Source of the DNA: Bradyrhizobium sp.
GTDB lineage: Bacteria > Pseudomonadota > Alphaproteobacteria > Rhizobiales > Xanthobacteraceae
Assembly (NCBI RefSeq): GCF_030646015.1
Contig: NZ_JAUSLT010000096.1
Coordinates: 1-64,000 of the forward strand
Direction of reading: 5' to 3'
Length of the DNA: 64,000 nucleotides
Shown here piece by piece: positions 52,725 to 61,511 of this stretch (the first letter of the stretch is position 1; each line of letters begins with the position of its first letter). Below the pieces are notes generated by a model that worked only from the letters and a program-made list of their open reading frames with translations, was not told the origin of the DNA and searched no databases. Position numbers and translations under genes: made by a program.

Positions 52725-53656
52725 TGACCCGAGTTGCGGTCCTCGAGATCCAGGGCTGTATGGCGTCAAGTGCCGCCATCACCCACGACGTGATGGCCAC
52801 GGCCAACCAGATCGGCGGGACGGCGAAGCGCGCTTTGCCGTTCGAGGTCGACACGGTTCGCCTGGGCCCGCGCCGAAACGGCGAAAAGCTGCGCGACGCC
52901 GAACTCATCATCATCCCCGGCCTTGGCATCGCCTCGGCCGATGGACTGAACGCAAGACTGAAGAGTCCCGCCTGCCGGCGCGCGGCAGAAATGCTCGCGC
53001 AGGCATTCGAGTCCGGCACAGCCCTCGCGGCATCCTGCGCCAGCACGTTCCTGCTTGCGGAAACCGGGTTGCTGAACGGCCGGCGGGCGACCACCACATG
53101 GTGGCTCGCGCCAGAGTTCCGCCGCCGCTATCCCCGGGTCGAGTTGCTGACCGAGCAGATCGTGGTGGCCGATTGGCCCATTGCAACCGGGGGTGCCGCG
53201 ATGGCGCAGATGGACCTGATGCTGGCGGTGGTCAGCCGGTTTGCCGGGCCCCGCCTGGCCAAGGCCTGCGCCAACTACCTGCTTCTCGATGAACGGCGTT
53301 CGCAGGCGCCCTTCATGGCTGTCGCCTACCTGGCAGGTCAGGACCCCAAAATGGCGAAAGCCGAAGGCTGGGTTCGCGCCAATATCGCCCGCGACTTCGG
53401 CATGGAAGAACTCGCCGAGGCGGCCGCGCTGGCTCCCCGCACCTTCGCCCGCCGGATGACGGCGACCTGCGGTGTCACGCCCATTCAATTCGTGCAGCGG
53501 ATCAACGTCGAGACGGCGCGCTATCTGCTGGAGACCACGCGCCTGTCCGTCGACGAAATCGCCCGGAAAGTGGGGTATGCGGAGCCTTCGACCCTGCGTC
53601 GACTGATCCGGCGCGATACTAAACATTCGCCCGGGCACTTCCGCCCGGCAGCCTGA
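52724..53656 (+). CDS. GlxA family AraC-type regulator
   Basis: A 310-residue protein with a DJ-1/PfpI-like N-terminal domain (VAVLEIQGCMASSAAITHDVM, elbow cysteine in AASCASTFLLAETGLLNGRRATTTWW) and a C-terminal AraC HTH (RDFGMEELAEAAALAPRTFARRMTATCGVTPIQFVQRINVETARYLLETTRLSVDEIARKVGYAEPSTLRRLIRRDT). The start at 52724 is chosen over 52664 because MTRVAVLEIQG is the typical beginning. It probably controls the divergent hydrolase. Confidence 0.87.
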   Translation: MTRVAVLEIQGCMASSAAITHDVMATANQIGGTAKRALPFEVDTVRLGPRRNGEKLRDAELIIIPGLGIASADGLNARLKSPACRRAAEMLAQAFESGTALAASCASTFLLAETGLLNGRRATTTWWLAPEFRRRYPRVELLTEQIVVADWPIATGGAAMAQMDLMLAVVSRFAGPRLAKACANYLLLDERRSQAPFMAVAYLAGQDPKMAKAEGWVRANIARDFGMEELAEAAALAPRTFARRMTATCGVTPIQFVQRINVETARYLLETTRLSVDEIARKVGYAEPSTLRRLIRRDTKHSPGHFRPAA

Positions 53657-53690
53657 ATGCTGCCGGCGGAGCTGCACTGGCCCAAAATGC

Positions 53691-53714
53691 AAAAGGTCCC
53701 GGGTGGGACCTTTT
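53691..53714. terminator. bidirectional terminator between convergent regulator and HU genes
   Basis: AAAAGGTCCC and GGGACCTTTT form a 10-bp stem with a four-base loop and A/T-rich flanks on both sides, suitable for termination in both directions. A second hairpin (CCGGCAGC...GCTGCCGG, 53645-53666) covers the regulator stop codon. Confidence 0.8.
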
Positions 53715-53720
53715 GAAATT

Positions 53721-54020
53721 TTAAACCGCGTCTTTGGCTGCCTTGACCGGGCGGGCTCTGACGATCTTCCGGGCCGGCTTGGCCTTGAAGGTCATGGCCT
53801 CGCCGGTGAAGGGGTTCGTGCCCTTGCGCGCCTTGGTGGCGGGCTTCTTGATCACCACGAACTTGGCGAAGCCGGGAACGAGGAACACACCGGACTTCTT
53901 GAGCTCTTTGTAACCGACGGTCGCCAACGTCTCGAGCACGCCCTTGACGTCCTTCTTCGCGATTTCGTTCTCGGCAGAGATCTTCTCGATCAGCTGCGAC
54001 TTTGTCATTTGTACTGCCAT
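53721..54020 (-). CDS. HU family DNA-binding protein
   Basis: A 99-residue histone-like protein (MTKSQLIEKISAENEIAKKDVKGVLETLATVGYKELKKSGVFLVPGFAKFVVIKKPATKARKGTNPFTGEAMTFKAKPARKIV). It shows the HU beta-arm motif, here as KKPATKARKGTNPFTGE, and a short alanine/lysine tail. AGGAGCCCAA precedes the ATG. It binds and bends DNA. Confidence 0.93.
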   Translation of the reverse strand: MAVQMTKSQLIEKISAENEIAKKDVKGVLETLATVGYKELKKSGVFLVPGFAKFVVIKKPATKARKGTNPFTGEAMTFKAKPARKIVRARPVKAAKDAV

Positions 54021-54228
54021 TTGGGCTCCTGTAAGTTGATTCGCATCGCAGACAGTATTGGGAATCTAGCGTAAAAACCGCGTATTTCGCGATCTGCACA
54101 GTTTTGTTGCTGCGCCAGATGCCCCTGCCCGCTTTGCCTGCTGCTTCGACCGCGAGGTTCAAACTCGCCGAATCAGCAGTCCTAGAGCCTGAAAGTAACA
54201 AAACCACGGCCGCCATGCGAAGATTCGT

Positions 54229-54687
54229 TCAGCGCGGCACCACTGCTGTGGCCTCGATCTCGACTCTAGCGGCCTTTTCCACAAGACGTACGACCTGGAC
54301 CAGCGCCATGGCCGGATAGTGCGCGCCGAAGATCTCGCGATAGGACTGGCCCAGCAGCTTCAGGTTCGCCAGATACTCCTCGATATCGACGACATACCAG
54401 GTGAGGCGAACGAGGTGTTCCGGCCGCGCGCCGCCCTCGGCGAGAATGGCTGAGATGTTGCTCAGGGTCTGACGAACCTGCGCGACGAAATCGGCCGGCA
54501 GGCGACCCTGGTTGTCCCAGCCGATCACACCACCCGTCACCACGAGGCGGCCATCGGCCGCCATGCCGTTGGCGTATCCTTTCGGCGCCGGCCAGCCGGC
54601 CGGCTGCAGAATCTGCGGGCCCGCGGCCGGCGTCTCGCCCTTGGCAATCGGCAGCACCGCAAGGGTGGGTGCTTTTGGCGTGCTCAC
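54229..54687 (-). CDS. RidA family enamine/imine deaminase-like protein
   Basis: A 152-residue YjgF/YER057c/UK114 protein (VVTGGVIGWDNQGRLPADFVAQVRQTLSNISAILAEGGARPEHLVRLTWYVVDIEEY). The arginine in VQVVRLVEKAARVEIEA aligns with the substrate-binding Arg of RidA. It starts at GTG 54687 after GGAGAACCGGTT and is 18 bases from the aryl-CoA ligase gene, so a pathway enamine or imine is its likely target. Confidence 0.87.
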   Translation of the reverse strand: MSTPKAPTLAVLPIAKGETPAAGPQILQPAGWPAPKGYANGMAADGRLVVTGGVIGWDNQGRLPADFVAQVRQTLSNISAILAEGGARPEHLVRLTWYVVDIEEYLANLKLLGQSYREIFGAHYPAMALVQVVRLVEKAARVEIEATAVVPR

Positions 54688-54705
54688 AACCGGTTCTCCA
54701 TCAAA

Positions 54706-56415
54706 TTATTCGGCGGCCATGCCGGAGGACGGCGCCGCCGATCCGGCCTGAGCCATCTGTCGCAGCGCAAATCGCTGCAGCTTGCCGGTTCCGGTCTTGG
54801 GCAATTGCGCGACGAATTCAACCGCGCGCGGATATTTGTAGGGCGCGATCGTGCGCTTGACGTGATCCTGCAGTTCGGCCGCCAGCGCGGCATCGCCGTC
54901 GATGCCGGGAGCGAGCACCACATAGGCCTTGACGATCATGCCGCGCGCCTCGTCGGGCGCGCCGACGACGCCGCATTCGGCCACTGCCGCATGGCCGAGC
55001 AATGCGGCTTCCACCTCGGGACCGGCGATGTTGTAACCGGAGGAAACGATCATGTCGTCCGAGCGGGCGACGAAGGAGAAGCGGCCCTGCTCGTCGCGGA
55101 CAAAGGTATCGCCGGTCAGATTCCAGCCGTCGCGGACATAGTTCGACTGCCTGGAATCCGCGAGATAGCGGCATCCGGTGGGACCGCGAACGGCGAGCTT
55201 GCCTGATGTGCCCGGCGGCAATTCGTTCATGTCGGCGTCGACGATTTTGGCTTCGTAACCGGAAACCGGACGCCCGGTGCTGCCGGCGACGGCGTCGCCG
55301 GTTCGGTTGGTGATGAAGATGTGCAGCAACTCCGTGCTGCCGATACCGTCGAGAATGGTCTTGCCGGTTCTGCGGGTCCAGCTGTCGAACACCGGCGCCG
55401 GCAAGGTCTCGCCGGCTGAAACGGCAATACGCAGCGACGACAGATCGGCGCCCTTGTCCATCGCAGCCATCATCGCCCGATATGCGGTCGGCGAGGTAAA
55501 GCAAATCGTCGCCTTGTAGGTCTCGATGATCTTGACGATCTCGGCGGGCGCCGCGTTTTCCAGCAGCGTCGCGGTGGCGCCGAACCGCAGCGGAAAGATC
55601 GCGAGCCCGCCCAGGCCGAACGTAAAGGCCAGCGGCGGTGATCCCACGAAGACATCATCCGGCGTGACCTGAAGCACTTCCCTTGCATAGCCATCCGCGA
55701 CGATCAGGAGATCGCGATGGAAATGCATCGTCGCTTTTGGCTCGCCCGTGGTGCCCGAGGTAAATCCCAGCAGCGCCACATCGTCCCGGCCGGTCTTGAC
55801 CGCATCGAACCGCACCGGCTTGCTCAGCGCCACCCGGTCGAGCTCGGCGTCATGGTTTGACGTCCCGTCGAAATTCACCACCTGCTTGAGAAACCGGCTG
55901 GTCTTGGCGCACGCCACCAGTTCGTCGGCGATGCGGCTGTCGGTCAGCGCGAGGCCGATCTCCGCCTTGTCGACGATTTTTGTCAGCTCGCCGGCACGCA
56001 GCATCGGCATGGTGTTGACGACGACGGCGCCGGCCTTGGTGGCCGCGAGCCATGCCGCGACCAGCGCCGGATTGTTGCCCGAGCGGATCAGCACCCGGTT
56101 GCCGGGCTTGACGCCGTAATTCTCAACCAGGGCATGCGCAAGGCGGTTCGACCAGTCGGTCAATTCCTTGTAGGTGCGCTGGCGGCCATTGCCGATCAGC
56201 GCGACATGATCGCCGAACCCCTGCTCGACCATACGGTCGGTCAGTTCGACCGCGGCGTTCAGATAGTCGGGGTATTGAAACTCCGGCCGGTCGAGAACCA
56301 GTTCCGGCCATTGCTCGGATGGCGGTAGATTGCGCCGCGCAAAATCGTCAACATGGCCTGATGGACCGAGCGATCGACCAAATGACGGCCTTGGGCTGGG
56401 AATTCCACCTGACAT
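54706..56415 (-). CDS. aryl-CoA ligase, 2-aminobenzoate-CoA ligase-like
   Basis: About 569 residues of the benzoate-CoA ligase branch. P-loop VALLGFTSGTTGEPKATMHFHRDLL, DDVFVGSPPLAFTFGLGG, DGIGSTELLHIFITNRTGDAVAGSTGRPVSGYEAKIVD, DGWNLTGDTFVRDEQGRFSFVARSDDMIVSSGYNI and the C-terminal lysine in PKTGTGKLQRF. ATG 56415 has GGAGG eight bases upstream; the frame extends to 56577 without ribosome sites. Together with the fused monooxygenase at 61512 it points to 2-aminobenzoate (anthranilate) or salicylate activation. Confidence 0.87.
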   Translation of the reverse strand: MSGGIPSPRPSFGRSLGPSGHVDDFARRNLPPSEQWPELVLDRPEFQYPDYLNAAVELTDRMVEQGFGDHVALIGNGRQRTYKELTDWSNRLAHALVENYGVKPGNRVLIRSGNNPALVAAWLAATKAGAVVVNTMPMLRAGELTKIVDKAEIGLALTDSRIADELVACAKTSRFLKQVVNFDGTSNHDAELDRVALSKPVRFDAVKTGRDDVALLGFTSGTTGEPKATMHFHRDLLIVADGYAREVLQVTPDDVFVGSPPLAFTFGLGGLAIFPLRFGATATLLENAAPAEIVKIIETYKATICFTSPTAYRAMMAAMDKGADLSSLRIAVSAGETLPAPVFDSWTRRTGKTILDGIGSTELLHIFITNRTGDAVAGSTGRPVSGYEAKIVDADMNELPPGTSGKLAVRGPTGCRYLADSRQSNYVRDGWNLTGDTFVRDEQGRFSFVARSDDMIVSSGYNIAGPEVEAALLGHAAVAECGVVGAPDEARGMIVKAYVVLAPGIDGDAALAAELQDHVKRTIAPYKYPRAVEFVAQLPKTGTGKLQRFALRQMAQAGSAAPSSGMAAE

Positions 56416-56500
56416 TTCCATCGCCTCCATCGTCCCTGTATTCGGGATGAAAGGGTTGAGACCAATATCCAGGCCGTCCGGCATCGGACTATCGCAAAAC

Positions 56501-56524
56501 ATTTTATACTTAAAGTAATTTGGC
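56501..56524. promoter_or_regulatory. candidate MarR site upstream of the aryl-CoA ligase
   Basis: ATTTTATACTTAAAGTAATT, followed by TGGC, matches 63893-63916 at 19 of 24 positions without gaps. The core TTTA-N4-TAAA is an inverted repeat. It lies 86 bases before the ligase start. Confidence 0.58.
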
Positions 56525-56577
56525 GCAAGAGCCGGGATCGGGGCCATGCCAGCAATTTTGAAGGCGGTTTGGGTCAC

Positions 56578-56727
56578 CTCTCCCCGCTTGCGGGGAGAGG
56601 TCGGATCACATCGCAGATGTGATCCGGGTGAGGGGGTACCGGGTCATCAACCGACACCAGACTCGTGGAGAGTCCCCCTCACCCCGACCCTCTCCCCGCA
56701 AGCGGGGCGAGGGAGAAGAAGCCTTCA
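56578..56727. repeat. interspersed repeat with CTCTCCCCGCTTGCGGGGAG arms
   Basis: The left arm CTCTCCCCGCTTGCGGGGAG and the right arm CTCTCCCCGCAAGCGGGG are each hairpins and are inverses of one another. GGATCACATCGCAGATGTGATCC forms a further hairpin inside. It ends four bases from the hydrolase stop and differs from the four-copy family. Confidence 0.8.
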
Positions 56728-56731
56728 TGCC

Positions 56732-57550
56732 CTAGCGGCCCGCCAATTGTTTCAGGCGCGCTACCATCGGCGAGGCCGGATCGGCGAGCGGGGCGATGGC
56801 GGTAAAATGATTGGCGCCGGCAACCACGCCGAACCGTGTGGTGACGCCGGCCGCGCCCCAGACCTCGACGATGTCTCGGCTTTGCCGAAAATACTCGGCG
56901 CTTTCGTTCTCGCCCACCACCGCGTCGAGACTCTTGTCCGCGGGCGAATTCCAGAACAGCGGACTTGCGGCCCTGGCGGCGGCGGCATCGAGCTGCAAGG
57001 CCCGGTTGATCGAGGTCTCGATCAGCGGGGCGAGATCGAACAAACCCGAAATCGAATAGGCCGACATCATGAAATCTCGCGGCACCGACGCATCCATGGC
57101 CGGCCAGTCGGTCGCCAGCATGCAGGCCGCGAGGTGCCCGCCGGCGGAATGGCCGCTGACGACGAGGGACTGTCCCAGCCGCGCCAGTTCGCGGCAGGCC
57201 TCCCGCATCTCCGCGATGATGTTGTCGATGCTGACATCGGGGCACAGGTCGTATCCTGGAATGGCAACGCCGATGCCATGGGCATTCAGCCCGCCAGCGA
57301 GATGGCTGAAGAACGAGTTATCCAGTGCCTGCCAATAGCCGCCATGGATGAAGACGACGATCGGCCCATCATGGCCGCCGGGAAAGTAATCGATCACGTT
57401 GCGCGCGCCGGGCCCGTAGCGAACAAGGCGCGACACGTGCCGCTCGCGATAGGCCGCCGCGTCCCTCGCCCAGCCCGCGATCAGAGCAGGGTTTTCCGGA
57501 ACCCGCGCCCGGTTGTTGTACTCGGCCTCATAGTCATCAGGCGCACTCAT
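56732..57550 (-). CDS. alpha/beta hydrolase, arylformamidase-like
   Basis: A 272-residue hydrolase with IVVFIHGGYWQALDNSFFSHLA, where HGGYW is the oxyanion motif of kynurenine formamidases, nucleophile serine in VVSGHSAGGHLAACML, and histidine in VVAGANHFTAIAPLADPAS. Three bases separate it from the MarR stop. In an anthranilate setting it might hydrolyse N-formylkynurenine or N-formylanthranilate; this is inferred from motif and context. Confidence 0.8.
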   Translation of the reverse strand: MSAPDDYEAEYNNRARVPENPALIAGWARDAAAYRERHVSRLVRYGPGARNVIDYFPGGHDGPIVVFIHGGYWQALDNSFFSHLAGGLNAHGIGVAIPGYDLCPDVSIDNIIAEMREACRELARLGQSLVVSGHSAGGHLAACMLATDWPAMDASVPRDFMMSAYSISGLFDLAPLIETSINRALQLDAAAARAASPLFWNSPADKSLDAVVGENESAEYFRQSRDIVEVWGAAGVTTRFGVVAGANHFTAIAPLADPASPMVARLKQLAGR

Positions 57551-57553
57551 GAC

Positions 57554-58048
57554 TCAGAGCGCTCTTTTTTGCGCAGACTTCTGCGCCGAGCCCTTGGTCT
57601 TGGCCAACAGCCGCATCAAGTCGCGGACGTCCTTCGGCGAAAGGTCGGAAAATATATCGGCAATCCAGGTCTGGTGCTCCGCCGCCATCCGGCGAAACTC
57701 GGCGCGGCCGGCCTTGGTCAATCGTATCACCTGGACGCGCCGGTCGGTGTCGGAGGTGCGCCGGTCCAGATGACCGGATTCAACCAGCCGCTCGACCAGC
57801 CCGGTGACGTTACCGTTGGAGACCATCATCCGCTTCGAGACATCGGACAGCGTCATGCCCTCAGGCACCTTGTCGAGCTGGGCCATCAGATCGAAGCGCG
57901 GCAGGGTGACATCGAACCGCTCGCGCAGCCGGCCGCGCACCTCACCCTCGATCAGGGTGGTGCAGGTCAAGAGCCGCAGCCACAATCGGAGTTCGTCGCC
58001 GTGATCTTCCGGGAGCTCGACCGCCTTGGTCTCGGAATCAAGGATCAT
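57554..58048 (-). CDS. MarR family transcriptional regulator
   Basis: A 164-residue MarR protein with the winged helix LDKVPEGMTLSDVSKRMMVSNGNVTGLVERLVESGHLDRRTSDTDRRVQVIRLTKAGRAEF. MarR proteins in aromatic clusters usually respond to the aryl-CoA. ATG 58048 with AGGTGATTGCATC is chosen over the TTG at 58135. An inverted repeat at 58120-58139 lies in its upstream region. Confidence 0.87.
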   Translation of the reverse strand: MILDSETKAVELPEDHGDELRLWLRLLTCTTLIEGEVRGRLRERFDVTLPRFDLMAQLDKVPEGMTLSDVSKRMMVSNGNVTGLVERLVESGHLDRRTSDTDRRVQVIRLTKAGRAEFRRMAAEHQTWIADIFSDLSPKDVRDLMRLLAKTKGSAQKSAQKRAL

Positions 58049-58119
58049 GATGCAATCACCTGACTGGCCTTCGCGGCAGCACGGAGAAATGCGCCGCCAA
58101 CCTTGCATCGGTCGGCCTG

Positions 58120-58139
58120 TTATTTCGACCTTCAAATAA
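58120..58139. promoter_or_regulatory. inverted repeat in the MarR / binding-protein divergent region
   Basis: TTATTT and AAATAA flank CGACCTTC as perfect 6-bp inverses. A second candidate in the same gap, TTTAGGGTTCAAACAATTGG from 58197, partly resembles the 56501 and 63893 sites. Confidence 0.45.
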
Positions 58140-58346
58140 TTTACCTGTCACCGCAAGTCAAAACGCCGCACGCCCACGCCGCATTTTCCAGTTTCTTTAG
58201 GGTTCAAACAATTGGCGCGCGGCTTGCATGCCGCGTCGTGGTCGGATCGGCGCGCGCCTTGCGGCTTGCTTGCAGCAGCGGTCTTCATCAGAATATGCTT
58301 GAACCTCGCGTCCCGGATCAGGGTCGGCGTAACGGGAGAGATAACC

Positions 58347-59522
58347 ATGAAGCAACAGTTGAAGTTGGCCGCAACGGCGGTTCTCCTGAGCGTCGCGACG
58401 GGACCGGCGATCGCGCAGGAAAAACTCAAGATCGGCGTGATCGTGACGCTGTCGGGTCCGGCGGCGGCGCTCGGCGCGCAGGTCCGCGACGGTTTTGCGC
58501 TCGCGGTCAAGGATCTCGGCGGCAAGATGGCCGGTCGCGATGTCGAGGTGGTGGCGGTCGACGATGAACTCAAACCGGACGGCGCCGTCACCAAGGTCAA
58601 GGGCCTGCTCGAACGCGACAAGGTCGACTTCGTCGTGGGCCCGATTTTCTCCAATATCCTGCAGGCCATCCACAAGCCGGTGACGGATACCAAGACGTTC
58701 CTGATCAGCCCGAACGCCGGCCCTTCCAGCTACGCCGGCAAGAACTGCAGCCCGTTCTTCTACGCAACGTCCTACCAGAACGACCAGGTGCACGAAGTTC
58801 TCGGCAAGGTCGCCCAGGACCGCGGCTACAAGCGCGTCTACGTCATGGTGCCGAATTATCAGGCCGGCAAGGATTCCGTCGCCGGATTCAAGCTCGCCTA
58901 CAAGGGAGAGATTGTCGAGGAGTCCTACATGCCACTCGGCACCCTCGATTTCCAGGTCGAGCTCTCCAAGATTGCGTCACTGAAGCCCGACGCCGTGTTC
59001 ACCTTCATGCCCGGCGGCATGGGCGTGACATTAGTGAAGCAATACAGGCAGGCCGGCCTTGCCGACAAGATTCCAGTGCTCTCGGCATTCACGGTCGACG
59101 AATCCACCCTGCCGGCGCAACAGGATGCCGCCGTCGGCATGTACGCCGGTTCGAACTGGGCGCCCAATATGGACAATCCGCAGAACAAGAAATTCGTCGC
59201 CGGCTATGAGGCCGCCTACAACATCGTGCCGGGCACCTACGCCATGCAGGGTTACGATACGGCCGTGCTGATCGACAGCGCCGTCAGGGCGGTCAAGGGC
59301 GACTTGTCCAACAAGGAAGCGGTCTCGGCAGCGTTGAAGAAGGCCGACTTCACCTCGCTGCGCGGCGCCTTCAAGTTCAACAGCAACGGCTATCCGATCC
59401 AGAATTTCTACCTGACCAAGGTGGCCAAACGGCCGGACGGAAAATTCCAGACCGAAATCTCCGAGAAGGTGTTCGAGAACTACGGCGACCGCTACGCCAA
59501 GGATTGCGCGCCGGGTAAATAA
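58347..59522 (+). CDS. ABC transporter substrate-binding protein, branched-chain amino acid type
   Basis: A 391-residue periplasmic protein with signal peptide MKQQLKLAATAVLLSVATGP ending at AIAQ, then EKLKIGVIVTLSGPAAALGAQVRDGFALAVKDLGGK. GGGAGAGATAACC precedes ATG 58347. This LivJ/aromatic-acid subgroup often binds aromatic acids in Bradyrhizobium and Rhodopseudomonas. No Liv permease or ATPase genes lie within the window, so it must use components from elsewhere. Confidence 0.9.
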   Translation: MKQQLKLAATAVLLSVATGPAIAQEKLKIGVIVTLSGPAAALGAQVRDGFALAVKDLGGKMAGRDVEVVAVDDELKPDGAVTKVKGLLERDKVDFVVGPIFSNILQAIHKPVTDTKTFLISPNAGPSSYAGKNCSPFFYATSYQNDQVHEVLGKVAQDRGYKRVYVMVPNYQAGKDSVAGFKLAYKGEIVEESYMPLGTLDFQVELSKIASLKPDAVFTFMPGGMGVTLVKQYRQAGLADKIPVLSAFTVDESTLPAQQDAAVGMYAGSNWAPNMDNPQNKKFVAGYEAAYNIVPGTYAMQGYDTAVLIDSAVRAVKGDLSNKEAVSAALKKADFTSLRGAFKFNSNGYPIQNFYLTKVAKRPDGKFQTEISEKVFENYGDRYAKDCAPGK

Positions 59523-59561
59523 GCGCTCCAAAGCAAGAACGATTTTGGGAGGAAACAAGCG

Positions 59562-60017
59562 ATGACAAGCGAGATCACCGGCATTATCAGGGCCAACGAG
59601 GGCATGCAGGGAATTTCCTGGAATATTCTCGGCCAGACCTATGTACCGAAGAACCGCACCGAACATTGCTTCTCGTGGCACGCGACGTTGCCGCCGGGCA
59701 CTTTCGTGCCGCCTCATATCCATCCGGACCAGGACGAATATCTCTACATGCTGGAAGGCAAGCTCGATTTCATGCTGGGCGGCGCCGAGGCCCAGGCCAG
59801 CGCGGGCGACCTGATACGCCTCGGCATGGGCGTTCCCCACGGCATCTTCAACAAATCCGATCAGACCGCGAAGGTGCTGTTCTGGGTATCCCCGACGCGG
59901 AAACTCTTCGACTTGTTCTGGGGGCTCCACAACATGAAGGAGCAGAAGCCGGAGGACGTGGTGGCGATGGCCGCCGAATACAACATCCACTTCCTGCCCC
60001 CGCCGCCGGGGGCGTGA
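59562..60017 (+). CDS. cupin-domain protein
   Basis: A 151-residue single cupin. Motif 1 includes PPHIHPDQDEYLYMLEGKLDF and motif 2 GDLIRLGMGVPHGIFNKSD, giving the usual His/His/Glu/His metal ligands. GGGAGGAAACAAGCG precedes the ATG. It follows the binding-protein gene by 39 bases and is probably co-transcribed; it may be a dioxygenase or a small-molecule binding protein. Confidence 0.83.
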   Translation: MTSEITGIIRANEGMQGISWNILGQTYVPKNRTEHCFSWHATLPPGTFVPPHIHPDQDEYLYMLEGKLDFMLGGAEAQASAGDLIRLGMGVPHGIFNKSDQTAKVLFWVSPTRKLFDLFWGLHNMKEQKPEDVVAMAAEYNIHFLPPPPGA

Positions 60018-60065
60018 GGAGCATCGCGGAGCCCAAGCCGCCGGGCTGCGCGCGACACACTGAGT

Positions 60066-60184
60066 GTCGTCCCTGCGAACGCAGGGACCCATAATCCCGG
60101 TCGTCGGTTATTGCAGAAGGTATCTCACACCGCCTTTTCCCCGATGGGCCGCGGCGTATGGGTCCCCGCGTTCGCGGGGACGAC
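60066..60184. repeat. 119-bp interspersed element with inverted ends
   Basis: The left end GTCGTCCCTGCGAACGCAGG (continuing GACCCATA) and the right end TATGGGTCCCCGCGTTCGCG (continuing GGGACGAC) are 28-bp imperfect inverses and each also folds on itself. A relative is at 19345-19484. It fills the gap between the convergent cupin and monooxygenase genes. Confidence 0.8.
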
Positions 60185-60202
60185 GTTGAGAGATAAGGAC
60201 GG

Positions 60203-61453
60203 TTACGCCCTCACCGCCGCCAGTCCCGGCACCGCGGCAAACCCTGCCTTGCTGGCATAGCCGCGCACGATGGCCTCGCGCTGGCTGTAGCTCAGCACCT
60301 TGTCGATGTCGTCAAACCCATCGGGCGCCAGTTGCTCGACCGCATCGATCACGCCCTCCGGTCCGCCGCGGCGGTTGGCGCGCACGATGTCGGCCGTCAT
60401 CGGCAATCGCTTCTGCTCGTAGGCCATCAGCGCCTGGCGCGGATGCTCGGAGCGCACCAGCGCGTCGGCGAGACAGCGTGCGTCGAGAATGGCCTGCGAG
60501 GCGCCGTTCGATCCCACCGGATACATCGGATGCGCGGCGTCGCCGAGCAGCGTGACGCGGCCGCTGGACCAATAGGGCAGCGGGTCCCGATCGCAGCAGG
60601 GATACTCATAAAACTCCGATGTCGCCGCGATCAGGTTCGGTACCGCGACATGCGGCACCGAGAACCGCGCGACATGCGGCATCAATTCCTCGCGCTTGCC
60701 GGGCCGCGACCAGTCTTCGCGGCGCGGCGGTGGAGCATTGCCTTCGCCGACCTTCACCAGCACCGCCCAATTGGTCAGCCGGCTCGCCGGGCTCGACCCT
60801 TCCGCGATCGGATAGACCACCACCTTGGCGTTGAGGCCGCCGGCAACGATCATCGAGCGGCCGTCCAGAAACGCCGGCCAGTCGCGCGCGCCGCGCCACA
60901 GCATCAGCCCGTTCCAGCATGGCGGCCCTTCCGCGGGAAACAGCGTCTCGCGCACCCGCGAATGAATGCCGTCGGCACCAACAAGGATATCGCCGCGCAC
61001 GGTTTGGGTATGGGAGCCGGTGCGATCGAAGAAATGCGCGGTTACGCCGCCCTCGTCCTGGGTGAAGGCGCCGAGCCTGCAGCCGGTGTGAATGGCGTCA
61101 TGGCCGAGCCGCTCCTCGACGGCGCGGTGGATCACGCTCTGCAGCCGGCCGCGGTGAATCGAGAATTGCGGGACGTCGTGGCCGGCGTCGACGCCGCGGG
61201 ATTCGCGCCAGACTTCCTGGCCATGGCGGTTGAGATAAAAAAGCTCGTGGGTGCGGATCGCGACGTCATCCAGCGCCTGCAACAGGCCGAGCCCGGCGAG
61301 CTCGCGGATCGCATGCGGCAGGGTGTTGATGCCGACGCCGAGCTCGCGAATGCTGTCGGATTGCTCGAACAGCTCACAGCCGATGCCACGGGCCCGCAAC
61401 ATCAGCGCTGTGGTAAGGCCGCCAATACCGCCGCCGACGATAATTGCCTTCAT
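60203..61453 (-). CDS. PhzS-like FAD-dependent aromatic monooxygenase
   Basis: A 416-residue group A flavin hydroxylase. FAD motif KAIIVGGGIGGLTTALMLRARGIGCELFEQ, DILVGADGIHSRVRETLFP, and GRVTLLGDAAHPMYPVGSNGASQAILDARCLADAL. The type resembles PhzS and other flavin-dependent oxidoreductases of aromatic clusters. ATG 61453 with GGAGTAGGGTG is preferred to GTG 61456. It lies 58 bases after the fused monooxygenase-reductase stop and is probably in its operon. Confidence 0.87.
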   Translation of the reverse strand: MKAIIVGGGIGGLTTALMLRARGIGCELFEQSDSIRELGVGINTLPHAIRELAGLGLLQALDDVAIRTHELFYLNRHGQEVWRESRGVDAGHDVPQFSIHRGRLQSVIHRAVEERLGHDAIHTGCRLGAFTQDEGGVTAHFFDRTGSHTQTVRGDILVGADGIHSRVRETLFPAEGPPCWNGLMLWRGARDWPAFLDGRSMIVAGGLNAKVVVYPIAEGSSPASRLTNWAVLVKVGEGNAPPPRREDWSRPGKREELMPHVARFSVPHVAVPNLIAATSEFYEYPCCDRDPLPYWSSGRVTLLGDAAHPMYPVGSNGASQAILDARCLADALVRSEHPRQALMAYEQKRLPMTADIVRANRRGGPEGVIDAVEQLAPDGFDDIDKVLSYSQREAIVRGYASKAGFAAVPGLAAVRA

Positions 61454-61511
61454 CACCCTACTCCACTGAACCCGAAACGCGATGCGAAGGCCCTAAACCT
61501 CGCATGCAGGG

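Noticed and set aside
54152..54168. T-arm-like hairpin GCGAG-GTTCAAA-CTCGC suggesting a tRNA 3' end
   Set aside because: No matching acceptor strand, anticodon arm or CCA position could be found upstream or downstream; at best a tRNA fragment or chance.
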